This document shows positions 28,950 to 38,983 of a stretch of 64,000 nucleotides of DNA, piece by piece; the stretch's first letter is position 1; every line of letters begins with the position of its first letter. The position numbers were made by a program, and so were the translations under genes. The notes below the pieces were generated by a model. The model ran no database searches and had not been told where the DNA came from. It was given only the letters and a program-made list of their open reading frames with translations. Source of the stretch: Pseudomonadota bacterium (GTDB taxonomy: Bacteria; Pseudomonadota; Gammaproteobacteria; Burkholderiales; JAJZQI01); NCBI GenBank assembly GCA_021851875.1, contig JAJZQI010000003.1, forward strand, positions 124,001 to 188,000, given 5' to 3'.

Positions 28950-30203
28950 ATGGCTGAAATCAAGAATTACACGCTCAACTTTGGTCCGCAGCACCCGGCT
29001 GCGCACGGTGTATTGCGCCTGGTGCTGGAGCTGGACGGCGAGGTGATCGAGCGGGCCGATCCGCACATTGGTCTGCTGCACCGCGCCACCGAAAAGCTGG
29101 CCGAACACAAGACCTTCCTGCAGTCCGTGCCTTACATGGACCGTCTCGATTACGTCTCCATGATGTGTAACGAGCACGCTTACGTGATGGCCATCGAGAA
29201 GCTGCTGCAGATCGACGTGCCGCTGCGTGCCCAGTACATTCGCGTGCTGTTCGACGAAATCACCCGTATCCTCAATCACCTGCTGTGGATCGGTGCGCAC
29301 GCGCTGGATATCGGCGCCATGACCATGTTCCTGTATGCGTTCCGCGAGCGCGAGGACCTGATGGATGCCTACGAGGCCGTATCCGGTGCCCGTATGCACG
29401 CGGCCTATTACCGTCCGGGCGGAGTTTATCGCGACCTGCCGGACAGCATGCCGCAGTACTCCATTTCGCCGATCCACGGCGAGCAGGTGGTGAAAGAGCT
29501 GAACGAAAACCGTCAGGGTTCCCTGCTGGACTTCCTGGAAGACTTTACCAGCCGCTTCCCGAAATATTGCGATGAATATGAAACCCTGCTGACCGACAAC
29601 CGCATCTGGAAACAGCGTACCGTCGGCATCGGCGTGGTGACCCCGGAACGCGCCATGCAGCTGGGCTTTACCGGCGCCATGCTGCGCGGTTCCGGCATTG
29701 AGTGGGATCTGCGCAAGAAACAGCCGTACGAAGTGTATGCCGATCTGGATTTCGATATCCCGGTAGGCGTCAACGGCGATTGCTACGACCGTTATCTGGT
29801 GCGTATGGAAGAAATGCGTCAATCCAACCGCATCGTCAAGCAGTGTATCGACTGGCTGCGCAAGAACCCCGGTCCGGTCATTACCGCCGACCACAAGGTA
29901 GCGCCGCCGTCACGCGAATCCATGAAAGAAAACATGGAAGAGCTGATCCACCACTTCAAGCTGTTCACCGAAGGGATGCACGTGCCGGCCGGCGAAGCCT
30001 ATGCCGCAGTGGAACACCCGAAAGGTGAGTTCGGTATTTATCTGGTATCCGATGGCGCCAACAAGCCATACCGTATGAAGATCCGCGCGCCGGGCTTTGC
30101 CCATCTGGCGGCGCTGGACGAAATGTCGCGTGGCCACATGATTGCCGATGTTGTGGCAATCATCGGTACGCAGGATATCGTGTTTGGGGAGATTGACCGA
30201 TAA
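28950..30203 (+). CDS. nuoD: NADH-quinone oxidoreductase subunit D
   Basis: This 417-residue peripheral subunit forms the quinone pocket together with NuoB. It contains [22 protein letters not shown] near the N-terminus and DHKVAPPSR and ARIRAPGF-type motifs ([10 protein letters not shown]) near the C-terminus, and ends in FGEIDR as expected. The ATG at 28950 gives the normal family start; GGAAAGG lies upstream inside foreign sequence. An in-frame GTG at 28911 would add 13 residues with no family support. Its stop overlaps the nuoE start (TAATG). Confidence 0.96.
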   Translation: MAEIKNYTLNFGPQHPAAHGVLRLVLELDGEVIERADPHIGLLHRATEKLAEHKTFLQSVPYMDRLDYVSMMCNEHAYVMAIEKLLQIDVPLRAQYIRVLFDEITRILNHLLWIGAHALDIGAMTMFLYAFREREDLMDAYEAVSGARMHAAYYRPGGVYRDLPDSMPQYSISPIHGEQVVKELNENRQGSLLDFLEDFTSRFPKYCDEYETLLTDNRIWKQRTVGIGVVTPERAMQLGFTGAMLRGSGIEWDLRKKQPYEVYADLDFDIPVGVNGDCYDRYLVRMEEMRQSNRIVKQCIDWLRKNPGPVITADHKVAPPSRESMKENMEELIHHFKLFTEGMHVPAGEAYAAVEHPKGEFGIYLVSDGANKPYRMKIRAPGFAHLAALDEMSRGHMIADVVAIIGTQDIVFGEIDR

Positions 30204-30676
30204 TGCTGTCCGCTGAATCCCTCGCTCAGATCGACAAGGAAATCACCAAGTATCCGGAGGGCCACAAGTCTTCCGCGGTGATGTCGGCGCTGCGCATTGC
30301 CCAGGTGGAAAAGGGCTGGCTGTCCAACGAAACCATCGAGTTCGTGGCCCAGTACCTGGAAATGCCCACCATTGCCGTGTACGAAGTGGCTTCGTTCTAC
30401 AACATGTATGAACTGGAGCCGGTCGGTCGCCACAAGATCACCGTCTGCACCAACCTGTCCTGCACCCTGATGGGTGCGCTGGACATCATGGGGCATCTGC
30501 ACAAGAAACTCGGTATCGGCATCGGCGAAACCACGCCGGACGGCAAATTCACCCTGCGTGAATCGGAATGCATGGGCGCCTGCGGTGACGCGCCCCTGTG
30601 CACTGTGAACAATCACAAGATGCACAGCTTCCTGACCGCGCAGAAAATCGACGAACTCCTGGACAGTCTGGAGTAA
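30203..30676 (+). CDS. nuoE: NADH-quinone oxidoreductase subunit E
   Basis: The 157-residue subunit of the NADH-oxidising module carries the [2Fe-2S] cluster N1a, with ligands in [11 protein letters not shown] and [12 protein letters not shown]. Its helical N-terminus [15 protein letters not shown] is typical. The ATG shares one base with the nuoD stop. Confidence 0.95.
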   Translation: MLSAESLAQIDKEITKYPEGHKSSAVMSALRIAQVEKGWLSNETIEFVAQYLEMPTIAVYEVASFYNMYELEPVGRHKITVCTNLSCTLMGALDIMGHLHKKLGIGIGETTPDGKFTLRESECMGACGDAPLCTVNNHKMHSFLTAQKIDELLDSLE

Positions 30677-30681
30677 GCGCC

Positions 30682-31947
30682 ATGGCAAACGAAGTCATTT
30701 TTAATACCCTGCACCTGGACAAGTCCTGGACGCTGGCGACCTATCGCAGCGCCGGCGGTTACGAGATGCTGGAAAAAGTGCTGAAGGAAAAGATTGATCC
30801 GGCAGCCATCATCGAAGAAGTGAAGAAATCCGCCTTGCGTGGTCGCGGTGGCGCGGGCTTTCCCACCGGTCTGAAATGGAGCTTCATGCCGCGCCATTTC
30901 GACGGCGACAAATACCTGGTGTGCAACACCGACGAGGGCGAGCCGGGCACCTTCAAAGACCGCGATATCATCCGCTACAACCCGCACATCCTGATCGAGG
31001 GCATGGCCATTGCCGCCTATACCCTGGGCATGAAGATTGGCTACAACTATATCCACGGCGAAATCTTCGAAGATTACGAAATCTTCGAACGCGCGCTGGA
31101 AGAAGCCCGTGCCGCCGGTTACCTGGGCAAGAGCATCTGCGGCACCGACTTTGAATTCGAACTGCATGCGCACCATGGTTACGGCGCCTACATTTGCGGC
31201 GAGGAAACCGCGCTGCTCGAATCCATCGAAGGCAAGAAGGGCCAGCCGCGCTTCAAGCCGCCTTTCCCGGCCAGCTTTGGTTTGTACGGCAAGCCGACCA
31301 CCATCAACAACACCGAAACCTTCGCCTGTATTCCGTACATCATCCGTCACGGCGGACAGAAGTTTCTCGAGCTGGGCAAACCCAACAATGGCGGCACCAA
31401 GATCTTCTCCGTGTCCGGCCACGTCAACAAACCGGGCAACTTTGAAGTGCCGATGGGCACGCCGTTCAGCGAACTGCTGGAAATGGCCGGCGGCGTGCGT
31501 ACCGGCCACAAGCTCAAGGCGGTGATCCCGGGCGGATCGTCCGTGCCGGTGCTGCCGGGCCACATCATGATGGACTGCACCCTGGATTACGACTCCATCG
31601 CCAAGGCCGGTTCATCGCTGGGGGCCGGTTCCGTCATCGTGATGGACGACACCGTGTGCATGGTGCGGGCCCTGGAGCGTCTGTCCTATTTTTATTTTGA
31701 AGAATCTTGCGGCCAGTGTACCCCCTGCCGCGAGGGTACCGGCTGGCTCTACCGCATCGTGCATCGCATTGAGCACGGCAAGGGCCGCCCGGAAGACCTT
31801 GATCTGCTCAACAACGTGAGCGACAACATTGCCGGCCGCACGATCTGTGGCCTGGGTGACGCGGCCGCCGGCCCCGTCAAGAGCTTTATCAAGCACTATC
31901 GCGATGAGTTTGAATACCACATCGCCAATGGTCGCTGCATGGTATAA
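30682..31947 (+). CDS. nuoF: NADH-quinone oxidoreductase subunit F
   Basis: The 421-residue flavoprotein binds NADH and FMN and passes electrons to cluster N3. It has the glycine-rich NADH loop [16 protein letters not shown], the FMN region [14 protein letters not shown], and the [4Fe-4S] ligands [15 protein letters not shown]. The start [16 protein letters not shown] is 5 bp after nuoE; a longer in-frame start would overlap nuoE. Confidence 0.96.
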   Translation: MANEVIFNTLHLDKSWTLATYRSAGGYEMLEKVLKEKIDPAAIIEEVKKSALRGRGGAGFPTGLKWSFMPRHFDGDKYLVCNTDEGEPGTFKDRDIIRYNPHILIEGMAIAAYTLGMKIGYNYIHGEIFEDYEIFERALEEARAAGYLGKSICGTDFEFELHAHHGYGAYICGEETALLESIEGKKGQPRFKPPFPASFGLYGKPTTINNTETFACIPYIIRHGGQKFLELGKPNNGGTKIFSVSGHVNKPGNFEVPMGTPFSELLEMAGGVRTGHKLKAVIPGGSSVPVLPGHIMMDCTLDYDSIAKAGSSLGAGSVIVMDDTVCMVRALERLSYFYFEESCGQCTPCREGTGWLYRIVHRIEHGKGRPEDLDLLNNVSDNIAGRTICGLGDAAAGPVKSFIKHYRDEFEYHIANGRCMV

Positions 31948-31960
31948 CCCGAGGTCAGAC

Positions 31961-34336
31961 ATGTTGCAAATTGAAATCGACGGTAAGCAGATTGAAGTGC
32001 CGGACGGCAGCACGGTGATGGATGCCGCTGCCAAGCTGGGCATTTACGTGCCGCACTTCTGCTACCACAAGAAATTGTCCATCGCGGCTAACTGCCGTAT
32101 GTGTCTGGTGCAGGTGGAAAAGGCGGCCAAGCCGCTGCCGGCCTGTGCGACCCCGTGTACCGATGGCATGAAAGTGATGACCCGCTCCGATGTGGCCGTG
32201 AAGGCGCAGAAGGGCGTGATGGAATTCCTGCTGATCAACCACCCGCTGGATTGCCCGATCTGCGATCAGGGCGGCGAATGTCAGCTGCAGGATCTGGCGG
32301 TCGGCTACGGCGACGTGAAATCGCGCTATGAAGAAGAAAAGCGCGTGGTGGCCAACAAGAATATCGGCCCGCTGATCTCCACCGACATGACCCGCTGCAT
32401 TCACTGTACCCGTTGCGTGCGCTTCGGCCAGGAAATCGGCGGCATCATGGAAATGGGCCAGGTCGGCCGCGGCGAATTCTCCGAAATCATGCCGTTCCTG
32501 GAACAGAGCATCGATTCCGAGCTGTCCGGTAACATGATCGACCTGTGCCCGGTGGGCGCGCTGACCTCCAAGCCGTTCCGCTACACCGCCCGCAGCTGGG
32601 AATTGTCCCGCCGCAAGTCGGTGAGTCCGCACGATGGTCTGGGTTCCAACCTGGTGGTGCAGGTGAAGAACGGCCGCGTGATGCGCGTGCTGCCGGCCGA
32701 TAACGAGGCGATCAATGAATGCTGGCTGTCCGACCGCGACCGCTTCTCCTACGAAGCGCTCAACTCGGACGACCGCCTGACCCGCCCGATGATCCGCCGC
32801 AACGGCGATCTGGTGGAGGTGGAATGGGAAGATGCGCTGAAATACGCCGCTGAGCGCCTGAACATGGCCAAGTCCCGCTATGGTGCCGACCAGATCGGCG
32901 CGCTGGCATCGCCGCACAGTACGCTGGAAGAGCTGTACCTGCTGCAAAAAGTGATGCGCGGTCTGGGTACGGGCAACGTCGATGCGCGTCTGCGGCAAAG
33001 CGACAACCGCGCAGACGGCATGCAAAGCGGCGCGCTGACCCTGGGCATGGCGATCGAAGATGTATCCAGGCTGGATCGCATCCTGCTGGTCGGCAGCACC
33101 ATCCGCAAGGAACAGCCGCTGCTGGCGCACCGCGTGCGCGATGCCGTGAAGCACGGCGCGCAGCTGAACGTCATTCATGTCAGCGACGATGATCTGCTGA
33201 CGCGCGTGAACAACAAGGCAATCGTGCGGCCGGATCAGATCGTGGCCGAACTGGCGCAATTGCTGAAGGCCATGAGCGAACAGAAGGGTGCCGCGGTTCC
33301 CGCCGGTGCGCAGGCTGCCGTCGCTGCCGCCTGCTGCAGCGAGGAAGGCGCCAGCAAGATGGCGGCCAGCCTGCTGTCCGGCAAACAGGCCGGCATTCTG
33401 CTGGGCAGCGTGGCGCAGCATCACCCGCGTTTTGCCGAAATCATGTCGCTGGCTCAGGCGATTGCCGAGGTATCCGGCGCCAAGGTCGGCGTGATGGCTG
33501 AGGCCGCCAACAGCGTGGGCGCAGCCGTTGCCGGCGCGGTGCCGATGTTCGGCGCGCGCGGCGAAAAGGCCAAGGCCGGCGTATCTGCCGCCGCCATGCT
33601 GGCCAGTCCGCGCAAAGCCTATGTACTGCTCGGCGTGGAGCCGAGCGTGGATGCCGCCGACGGCGCGCAGGCCCGCAAAGCCATGCAGGAAGCCGAATTC
33701 GTCGTGGCCCTGTCGGCCTTCCAGTCCGAAGTGATGGAATACGCCGATGTGGTGCTGCCGATCGCCGCTTTCGCCGAAACCTCCGGCACATTTGTCAACA
33801 CCGCCGCGCAGGCGCAGAGCTTCAACGGCTGCGTGAAACCGCAGGGCGAAGCGCGTCCGGCTTGGAAAGTGCTGCGCGTGCTGGGCAATCTGTTCAACCT
33901 GAAGGGATTCGACTATGAGTCGTCCGAGCAGGTGAAGCAGGAGGTGCTGGCCGGTAAGGATGCAGCCGAATTTGCCGTCAAGTGTCTGCCGGAAATTGCG
34001 GTGGGCGAGCTGGGCGGGTCCGCTGACACGCTGCAACGTATCGGTGAAGTGTCCATTTACCATGCCGACGCGCTGGCTCGCCGCGCGCCCGCGCTGCAAA
34101 TGACCCACGACGGTCAGGCGCCGCAGGCGCAGGTGAGTGCCGCCACGCTGGCCCGCTTGGGCCTGCCGGATGGCGCGGTGGTCAAATTGCAGCAGGAGGG
34201 CGCGGCGCAGGCTGTGCTGCCGCTGCGAGTGAACGCCGCGGTGCCGGATGGCTGCGTACGCGTAGCAGCGGGGCACGGCCTCACGGCAAACCTGGGTGCG
34301 CTGTTTGGTGAAATTTCTGTGGCTGCCGCGCACTGA
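31961..34336 (+). CDS. nuoG: NADH-quinone oxidoreductase subunit G
   Basis: This 791-residue iron-sulfur subunit has a ferredoxin-like N-terminus (cluster N1b: HFCYHKK, NCRMCLV), the His-Cys ligated N5 region CDQGGECQLQD and the N4 ligands MTRCIHCTRCVRF. Unlike E. coli NuoG it lacks the extra cysteines for cluster N7: the corresponding stretch reads SVSPHDGLGSNLVV, as in mitochondrial-type subunits. The C-terminal third is molybdopterin-oxidoreductase-like without cofactor. GAGG precedes the ATG; longer in-frame starts overlap nuoF. Confidence 0.95.
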   Translation: MLQIEIDGKQIEVPDGSTVMDAAAKLGIYVPHFCYHKKLSIAANCRMCLVQVEKAAKPLPACATPCTDGMKVMTRSDVAVKAQKGVMEFLLINHPLDCPICDQGGECQLQDLAVGYGDVKSRYEEEKRVVANKNIGPLISTDMTRCIHCTRCVRFGQEIGGIMEMGQVGRGEFSEIMPFLEQSIDSELSGNMIDLCPVGALTSKPFRYTARSWELSRRKSVSPHDGLGSNLVVQVKNGRVMRVLPADNEAINECWLSDRDRFSYEALNSDDRLTRPMIRRNGDLVEVEWEDALKYAAERLNMAKSRYGADQIGALASPHSTLEELYLLQKVMRGLGTGNVDARLRQSDNRADGMQSGALTLGMAIEDVSRLDRILLVGSTIRKEQPLLAHRVRDAVKHGAQLNVIHVSDDDLLTRVNNKAIVRPDQIVAELAQLLKAMSEQKGAAVPAGAQAAVAAACCSEEGASKMAASLLSGKQAGILLGSVAQHHPRFAEIMSLAQAIAEVSGAKVGVMAEAANSVGAAVAGAVPMFGARGEKAKAGVSAAAMLASPRKAYVLLGVEPSVDAADGAQARKAMQEAEFVVALSAFQSEVMEYADVVLPIAAFAETSGTFVNTAAQAQSFNGCVKPQGEARPAWKVLRVLGNLFNLKGFDYESSEQVKQEVLAGKDAAEFAVKCLPEIAVGELGGSADTLQRIGEVSIYHADALARRAPALQMTHDGQAPQAQVSAATLARLGLPDGAVVKLQQEGAAQAVLPLRVNAAVPDGCVRVAAGHGLTANLGALFGEISVAAAH

Positions 34337-34370
34337 GTGCCGCGGGATTAACGAGAGAGACGAATAGACG

Positions 34371-35390
34371 ATGATCGCTGAACTTGCAAGTCTGTTTGGG
34401 CCAGCCTGGCCGGTTATCTGGGCGCTGGTCAAGATCGTGGCCATTGTGGCGCCGCTGATGATTGCCGTGGCTTACACCACCTACGCCGAACGCAAGGTGA
34501 TCGGCTACATGCAGGTGCGTATCGGCCCGAACCGCGTGGGTCCGAAAGGTTGGCTGCAGCCGATTGCCGACGGTATCAAGCTGATGATGAAAGAAATTAT
34601 CGTGCCGACCGGCTCGAACAAGTTTCTTTTCATTCTCGCGCCGATCCTGACCATTGCGCCGGCATTCGCCGCCTGGGCGGTGGTGCCGTTCGACGCGAAT
34701 CTGGTGCTGGCCAACATCGACGCATCCCTGCTGTACATCATGGCGATCACCTCCATGGGCGTATACGGCGTGATCGTGGCCGGTTGGGCATCCAACTCCA
34801 AATATGCCTTCCTGGGCAGCTTGCGTTCCGCTGCGCAGATCGTGTCCTACGAGATCGCCATGGGCTTCGCCCTGGTGGGCGTGCTGATGGCGGCGCAGAG
34901 CCTGAATCTGGTCGACATCGTCAACGGCCAGAAAGGCGGCTTGTTCAACTGGTACTGGCTGCCGCTGTTCCCGCTGTTCTTGGTTTACCTGATCGCCGGC
35001 GTGGCCGAGACCAACCGCGCGCCGTTCGACGTGGCCGAGGGTGAATCCGAGATCGTCGCCGGTTTCCACGTGGAATACTCCGGCATGGCTTTCGCCGTGT
35101 TCTTCCTGGCGGAATACGCCAACATGATCCTGGTGTCGGCGCTGACCGCCCTCATGTTCATGGGCGGCTGGCTGTCGCCGCTGCCGTTCCTGCCGGACGG
35201 CATTCTGTGGCTGCTGTTGAAGATTGCGTTTGTTCTGTTCCTGTTCCTGTGGTTCCGCGCGACCTTCCCGCGTTACCGCTATGACCAGATCATGCGTCTG
35301 GGCTGGAAAGTGTTCATCCCGGTCACCCTGGTATGGATTCTGATTATGGGCGCAGCGATGCAAACCCCGCTCGGTGTGTACTTCCACTGA
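34371..35390 (+). CDS. nuoH: NADH-quinone oxidoreductase subunit H
   Basis: The 339-residue membrane subunit has eight or more hydrophobic segments and forms part of the quinone channel. Conserved loops include [43 protein letters not shown] and [21 protein letters not shown] lies ahead of the ATG. Length matches the family. Confidence 0.96.
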   Translation: MIAELASLFGPAWPVIWALVKIVAIVAPLMIAVAYTTYAERKVIGYMQVRIGPNRVGPKGWLQPIADGIKLMMKEIIVPTGSNKFLFILAPILTIAPAFAAWAVVPFDANLVLANIDASLLYIMAITSMGVYGVIVAGWASNSKYAFLGSLRSAAQIVSYEIAMGFALVGVLMAAQSLNLVDIVNGQKGGLFNWYWLPLFPLFLVYLIAGVAETNRAPFDVAEGESEIVAGFHVEYSGMAFAVFFLAEYANMILVSALTALMFMGGWLSPLPFLPDGILWLLLKIAFVLFLFLWFRATFPRYRYDQIMRLGWKVFIPVTLVWILIMGAAMQTPLGVYFH

Positions 35391-35433
35391 GTCAGGCGAG
35401 CGTCCAGGATAAAGATATAGACAGGTAAAAACC

Positions 35434-35922
35434 ATGAACCGTATCAAACAGTTTTTCTCTACCTTCCTGCTCGTCGAGCTGCTGAAGGGTATGGCGCTGA
35501 CTGGCCGGCATCTGTTTACGCGCAAGATCACGGTGCAGTTTCCGGAAGAAAAGACGCCGCAAAGTCCGCGTTTCCGCGGTCTGCATGCGCAGCGACGCTA
35601 CGCCAACGGCGAAGAGCGTTGTATCGCCTGCAAACTGTGTGAAGCGGTTTGCCCGGCGTTGGCCATCACCATCGAATCGGATCAGCGGGAAGACGGCTCC
35701 CGCCGTACCACGCGCTACGACATCGATCTGACCAAGTGCATTTTCTGCGGTTTCTGTGAAGAATCCTGCCCGGTGGACTCGATCGTCGAAACCCGTATTT
35801 TCGAATACCACGGCGAAAAGCGCGGCGATCTGTACTACACCAAGGACATGCTGCTGGCAGTGGGCGACAAGTATGAACAACAGATTGCTGCCGACCGTGC
35901 AGCCGATGCGAAATATCGTTAA
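35434..35922 (+). CDS. nuoI: NADH-quinone oxidoreductase subunit I
   Basis: The 162-residue subunit carries clusters N6a and N6b, with two ferredoxin motifs: [15 protein letters not shown] and [15 protein letters not shown]. The N-terminal amphipathic helix ([20 protein letters not shown]) anchors it on the membrane arm. It is in the standard position between nuoH and nuoJ. Confidence 0.96.
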   Translation: MNRIKQFFSTFLLVELLKGMALTGRHLFTRKITVQFPEEKTPQSPRFRGLHAQRRYANGEERCIACKLCEAVCPALAITIESDQREDGSRRTTRYDIDLTKCIFCGFCEESCPVDSIVETRIFEYHGEKRGDLYYTKDMLLAVGDKYEQQIAADRAADAKYR

Positions 35923-35933
35923 GGCGGGCCGAG

Positions 35934-36584
35934 ATGACTTTTGAAACCATTATTTTCTATACCTTCGCGGCCATCATGCTGTTTGCCGGGCTGCGTGTGA
36001 TTACCGCGCGCAATCCGGTGCACGCGGCGCTGTTTCTGGTGCTGGCGTTCTTTACCGCGTCCGCCATCTGGGTGCTGCTGCAGGCCGAATTCCTGGCCAT
36101 TACCCTGGTGCTGGTTTACGTCGGCGCGGTGATGGTGCTGTTCCTGTTCGTGGTGATGATGCTGGATATCAACCTGGACCGCCTGCGCAAGGATTTCTGG
36201 AGCTGGAAGTATTGGATGCCGGCGCTGTTCTTTGCCATCCTGCTGCTGGTTGTTGCCTTCGGCACCTTGGGTGGCCAACGTTTCGGTCTGGATGTGACCG
36301 GCGTGCCGCTCGAACATGCCGCCAACTACAGCAACACCAAAGAACTGGGTCAATTGCTCTACACCGTCTACGTCTATCCGTTTGAATTGGCGGCGGTGCT
36401 GCTGCTGGTGGCGATCGTCGCCGCCATCGCCCTGACCCATCGGGGTCGCAAGAGCACCAAGGCGCAGGATCCTGGCAAGCAGGTGCAAGTTAAGCGCAAC
36501 GATCGCGTGCGCCTGGTGAAAATGGCGGCTGAGAAGCCCGCAACTGAAGCAGCGGCTGCCGCCGATGCTCCGGCTCAAGAATAA
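35934..36584 (+). CDS. nuoJ: NADH-quinone oxidoreductase subunit J
   Basis: This 216-residue membrane subunit has five predicted segments, including [20 protein letters not shown] and [20 protein letters not shown] with the pi-bulge glycine-valine region. The last 50 residues are a charged, Ala-rich cytoplasmic tail with no conserved motif. It is 11 bp after nuoI. Confidence 0.94.
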   Translation: MTFETIIFYTFAAIMLFAGLRVITARNPVHAALFLVLAFFTASAIWVLLQAEFLAITLVLVYVGAVMVLFLFVVMMLDINLDRLRKDFWSWKYWMPALFFAILLLVVAFGTLGGQRFGLDVTGVPLEHAANYSNTKELGQLLYTVYVYPFELAAVLLLVAIVAAIALTHRGRKSTKAQDPGKQVQVKRNDRVRLVKMAAEKPATEAAAAADAPAQE

Positions 36585-36595
36585 AGGGGAACGAC

Positions 36596-36901
36596 GTGCT
36601 GACGCTTTCTCATTTTTTGATTCTGGGTGCCTTGCTGTTCGCAATCAGCGTGGTGGGCATTTTCCTGAATCGCAAGAACGTGATCATTCTGCTGATGGCC
36701 ATCGAGTTGATGCTGCTGGCGGTGAACATGAACTTCATCGCGTTCTCGCACTACCTGGGCGATACCGCCGGGCAGGTGTTCGTATTCTTTATTCTGACTG
36801 TAGCGGCCGCCGAGTCCGCCATTGGTCTGGCCATTCTGGTGGTGCTGTTCCGCAATCTGCACACCATCAACGTGGACGATCTGGACAGCTTGAAGGGCTA
36901 A
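36596..36901 (+). CDS. nuoK: NADH-quinone oxidoreductase subunit K
   Basis: The 101-residue membrane subunit has three helices and the two conserved glutamates of the proton path in [13 protein letters not shown] and [13 protein letters not shown]. It starts at GTG with AAAGGGGA upstream; the resulting [15 protein letters not shown] is canonical for the family. Confidence 0.95.
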   Translation: MLTLSHFLILGALLFAISVVGIFLNRKNVIILLMAIELMLLAVNMNFIAFSHYLGDTAGQVFVFFILTVAAAESAIGLAILVVLFRNLHTINVDDLDSLKG

Positions 36902-36908
36902 GCGAAAC

Positions 36909-38942
36909 ATGACAAACATGCAGAATCTTTATCTTCTCGTTCCGCTGGCTCCGCTGGCGGGGGCCATCATAGCCGGTCTGTTCGGCTGGCTGATCGGCCG
37001 TACCCTGTCGCACATTGTGACCATTGGCGGTGTCGCCGTATCCTTCATCGCTTCCTACATGATCTTCCAGGATGTGATGGCCGGCCATACCTTCAATGGC
37101 ATGGTGTATGAATGGATGCGCCTGGGTGATCTGTCGCTGTCCGTCGGCTTCCTGATCGACAAGCTGACCGTCATGATGATGATGGTGGTGACCTTCGTAT
37201 CGCTCATGGTGCATATCTACACCATCGGCTACATGCAGGAAGACCCCGGTTATCAGCGGTTCTTCAGCTACATTTCGCTGTTTACCTTCTCCATGCTGAT
37301 GCTGGTGATGTCCAACAACTTCCTGCAGCTGTTCTTCGGCTGGGAAGCGGTGGGCCTGGTGTCCTACCTGCTGATCGGTTTCTGGTTTACCAAGAGCACG
37401 GCCGTTTATGCCAATCTGAAGGCCTTCCTGGTCAACCGCGTGGGCGACTTCGGCTTCATCCTGGGTATTGCGCTGGTGCTGTGGCAATTCGGCACGCTGG
37501 ATTATGCCGAGGTGTTCGCCAAGCTGCCCGCCATGGCCGGCAAGACCATCGAGATTGTTCCGGGGGCAAGCTGGTCGTTGCTGACCGTGATTGCCCTGCT
37601 GCTGTTCGTCGGCGCCATGGGTAAATCCGCCCAGTTCCCGCTGCACGTCTGGCTGCCCGACTCGATGGAAGGTCCGACTCCAATCTCCGCGCTGATTCAC
37701 GCGGCGACCATGGTGACCGCAGGTATCTTCATGGTTTCGCGCATGTCGCCGATTTATGAAATGTCCGACACCGCATTGTCCGTAGTGATGGTGATCGGTG
37801 CGATTACGGCGCTGTTCATGGGCTTCCTGGGTATCATCCAGAACGACATCAAGCGCGTGGTGGCTTACTCCACGCTGTCGCAGCTGGGTTACATGACCGT
37901 CGCGCTGGGCGCTTCCGCCTACTCCGTAGCGCTGTTCCATCTGATGACCCACGCGTTCTTCAAGGCGCTGCTGTTCCTCGGCGCCGGTTCCGTCATCATG
38001 GGCATGCACCACGATCAGGACATCCGTCATATGGGCGGCCTGCGCAAGTACATGCCGATTACCTGGATCACCTCGCTGATCGGCTCCCTGGCACTGATCG
38101 GTACGCCGTTCCTGTCCGGCTTCTATTCCAAGGACTCCATCATCGAGGCGACCGGAATCGCCATGGAACATGGCATGGCCGGCGCCGGATTCGCTTATTT
38201 TGCGGTCGTGGCGGGCGTGTTCGTCACCGCCTTCTACTCCTTCCGCATGTACTTCCTGGTATTCCACGGCAAAGAGCGTTTCCATGACTACCTGCATGGT
38301 CACGGCCATGATCACGACGACCATGGCCACGATGGCCATGATGACCACGCTCATGGCCACAGTCACGCCAATGTGCCGCACGAATCCCCCTGGGTGGTGA
38401 CCCTGCCGCTGGTGCTGCTGGCGATCCCGTCCCTGGCGATTGGCTACTTCGCCATCGAACCGATGATCTTCGGCGATTACTTCAAAGGCATTCTGGCGAC
38501 CGCGGAGCATCATGTCGCTTTGGAAGAAATGGCGCATGAATTCCATGGTCCGGTCGCCATGGCGCTCCATGCCCTGACTACGCTGCCGTTCTGGCTGGCG
38601 CTGGCCGGCGTGGCGTCCTCCTGGTACTTCTACATGAAGCGCCCGGCTATTCCGGCCGCGATCAAGGCGCGTTTCAGCCTGGTCTACGCCATTCTGGAGC
38701 GCAAATACGGTTTCGATGACTTCAACGAGTGGTTCTTTGCCGGCGGTGCGCGCGCCCTGGGCGGTTTCTTCTGGCGCATCGGTGACGTGAAGATCATCGA
38801 CGGTTTCTTCGTCAACGGTACGGCTCGTGTGATCGGCTGGAGCTCGCGCCTCATCCGTCACGCCCAATCCGGTTACATTTACCACTACGCCTTTGCCATG
38901 ATTGCCGGTGTGTCGGTAATGGCATATTTCTTTTTGGTGTAA
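36909..38942 (+). CDS. nuoL: NADH-quinone oxidoreductase subunit L
   Basis: This 677-residue antiporter-like proton-pumping subunit has about 14-16 membrane helices and a long C-terminal lateral helix. NNFLQLFFGWEAVGLVSYLL and WLPDSMEGPTPISALIHAATM are canonical. Between helices, at about residues 460-490, is a histidine-rich hydrophilic loop with more than a dozen His residues mixed with Asp and Gly (HGHGHDHDDHGHDG), likely able to bind divalent metal. Family length otherwise is normal. Confidence 0.96.
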   Translation: MTNMQNLYLLVPLAPLAGAIIAGLFGWLIGRTLSHIVTIGGVAVSFIASYMIFQDVMAGHTFNGMVYEWMRLGDLSLSVGFLIDKLTVMMMMVVTFVSLMVHIYTIGYMQEDPGYQRFFSYISLFTFSMLMLVMSNNFLQLFFGWEAVGLVSYLLIGFWFTKSTAVYANLKAFLVNRVGDFGFILGIALVLWQFGTLDYAEVFAKLPAMAGKTIEIVPGASWSLLTVIALLLFVGAMGKSAQFPLHVWLPDSMEGPTPISALIHAATMVTAGIFMVSRMSPIYEMSDTALSVVMVIGAITALFMGFLGIIQNDIKRVVAYSTLSQLGYMTVALGASAYSVALFHLMTHAFFKALLFLGAGSVIMGMHHDQDIRHMGGLRKYMPITWITSLIGSLALIGTPFLSGFYSKDSIIEATGIAMEHGMAGAGFAYFAVVAGVFVTAFYSFRMYFLVFHGKERFHDYLHGHGHDHDDHGHDGHDDHAHGHSHANVPHESPWVVTLPLVLLAIPSLAIGYFAIEPMIFGDYFKGILATAEHHVALEEMAHEFHGPVAMALHALTTLPFWLALAGVASSWYFYMKRPAIPAAIKARFSLVYAILERKYGFDDFNEWFFAGGARALGGFFWRIGDVKIIDGFFVNGTARVIGWSSRLIRHAQSGYIYHYAFAMIAGVSVMAYFFLV

Positions 38943-38983
38943 TGGTTAGCGCATAACAAGCTGAATCCAGAAAAAGGGTATTT

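Noticed and set aside
36867-38885. Long open frame of 672 codons antisense to nuoL
   Set aside because: It is a shadow of GC-rich codon bias; nuoL on the plus strand has full family motifs, while the antisense product is His/Gln-rich with no recognisable fold.
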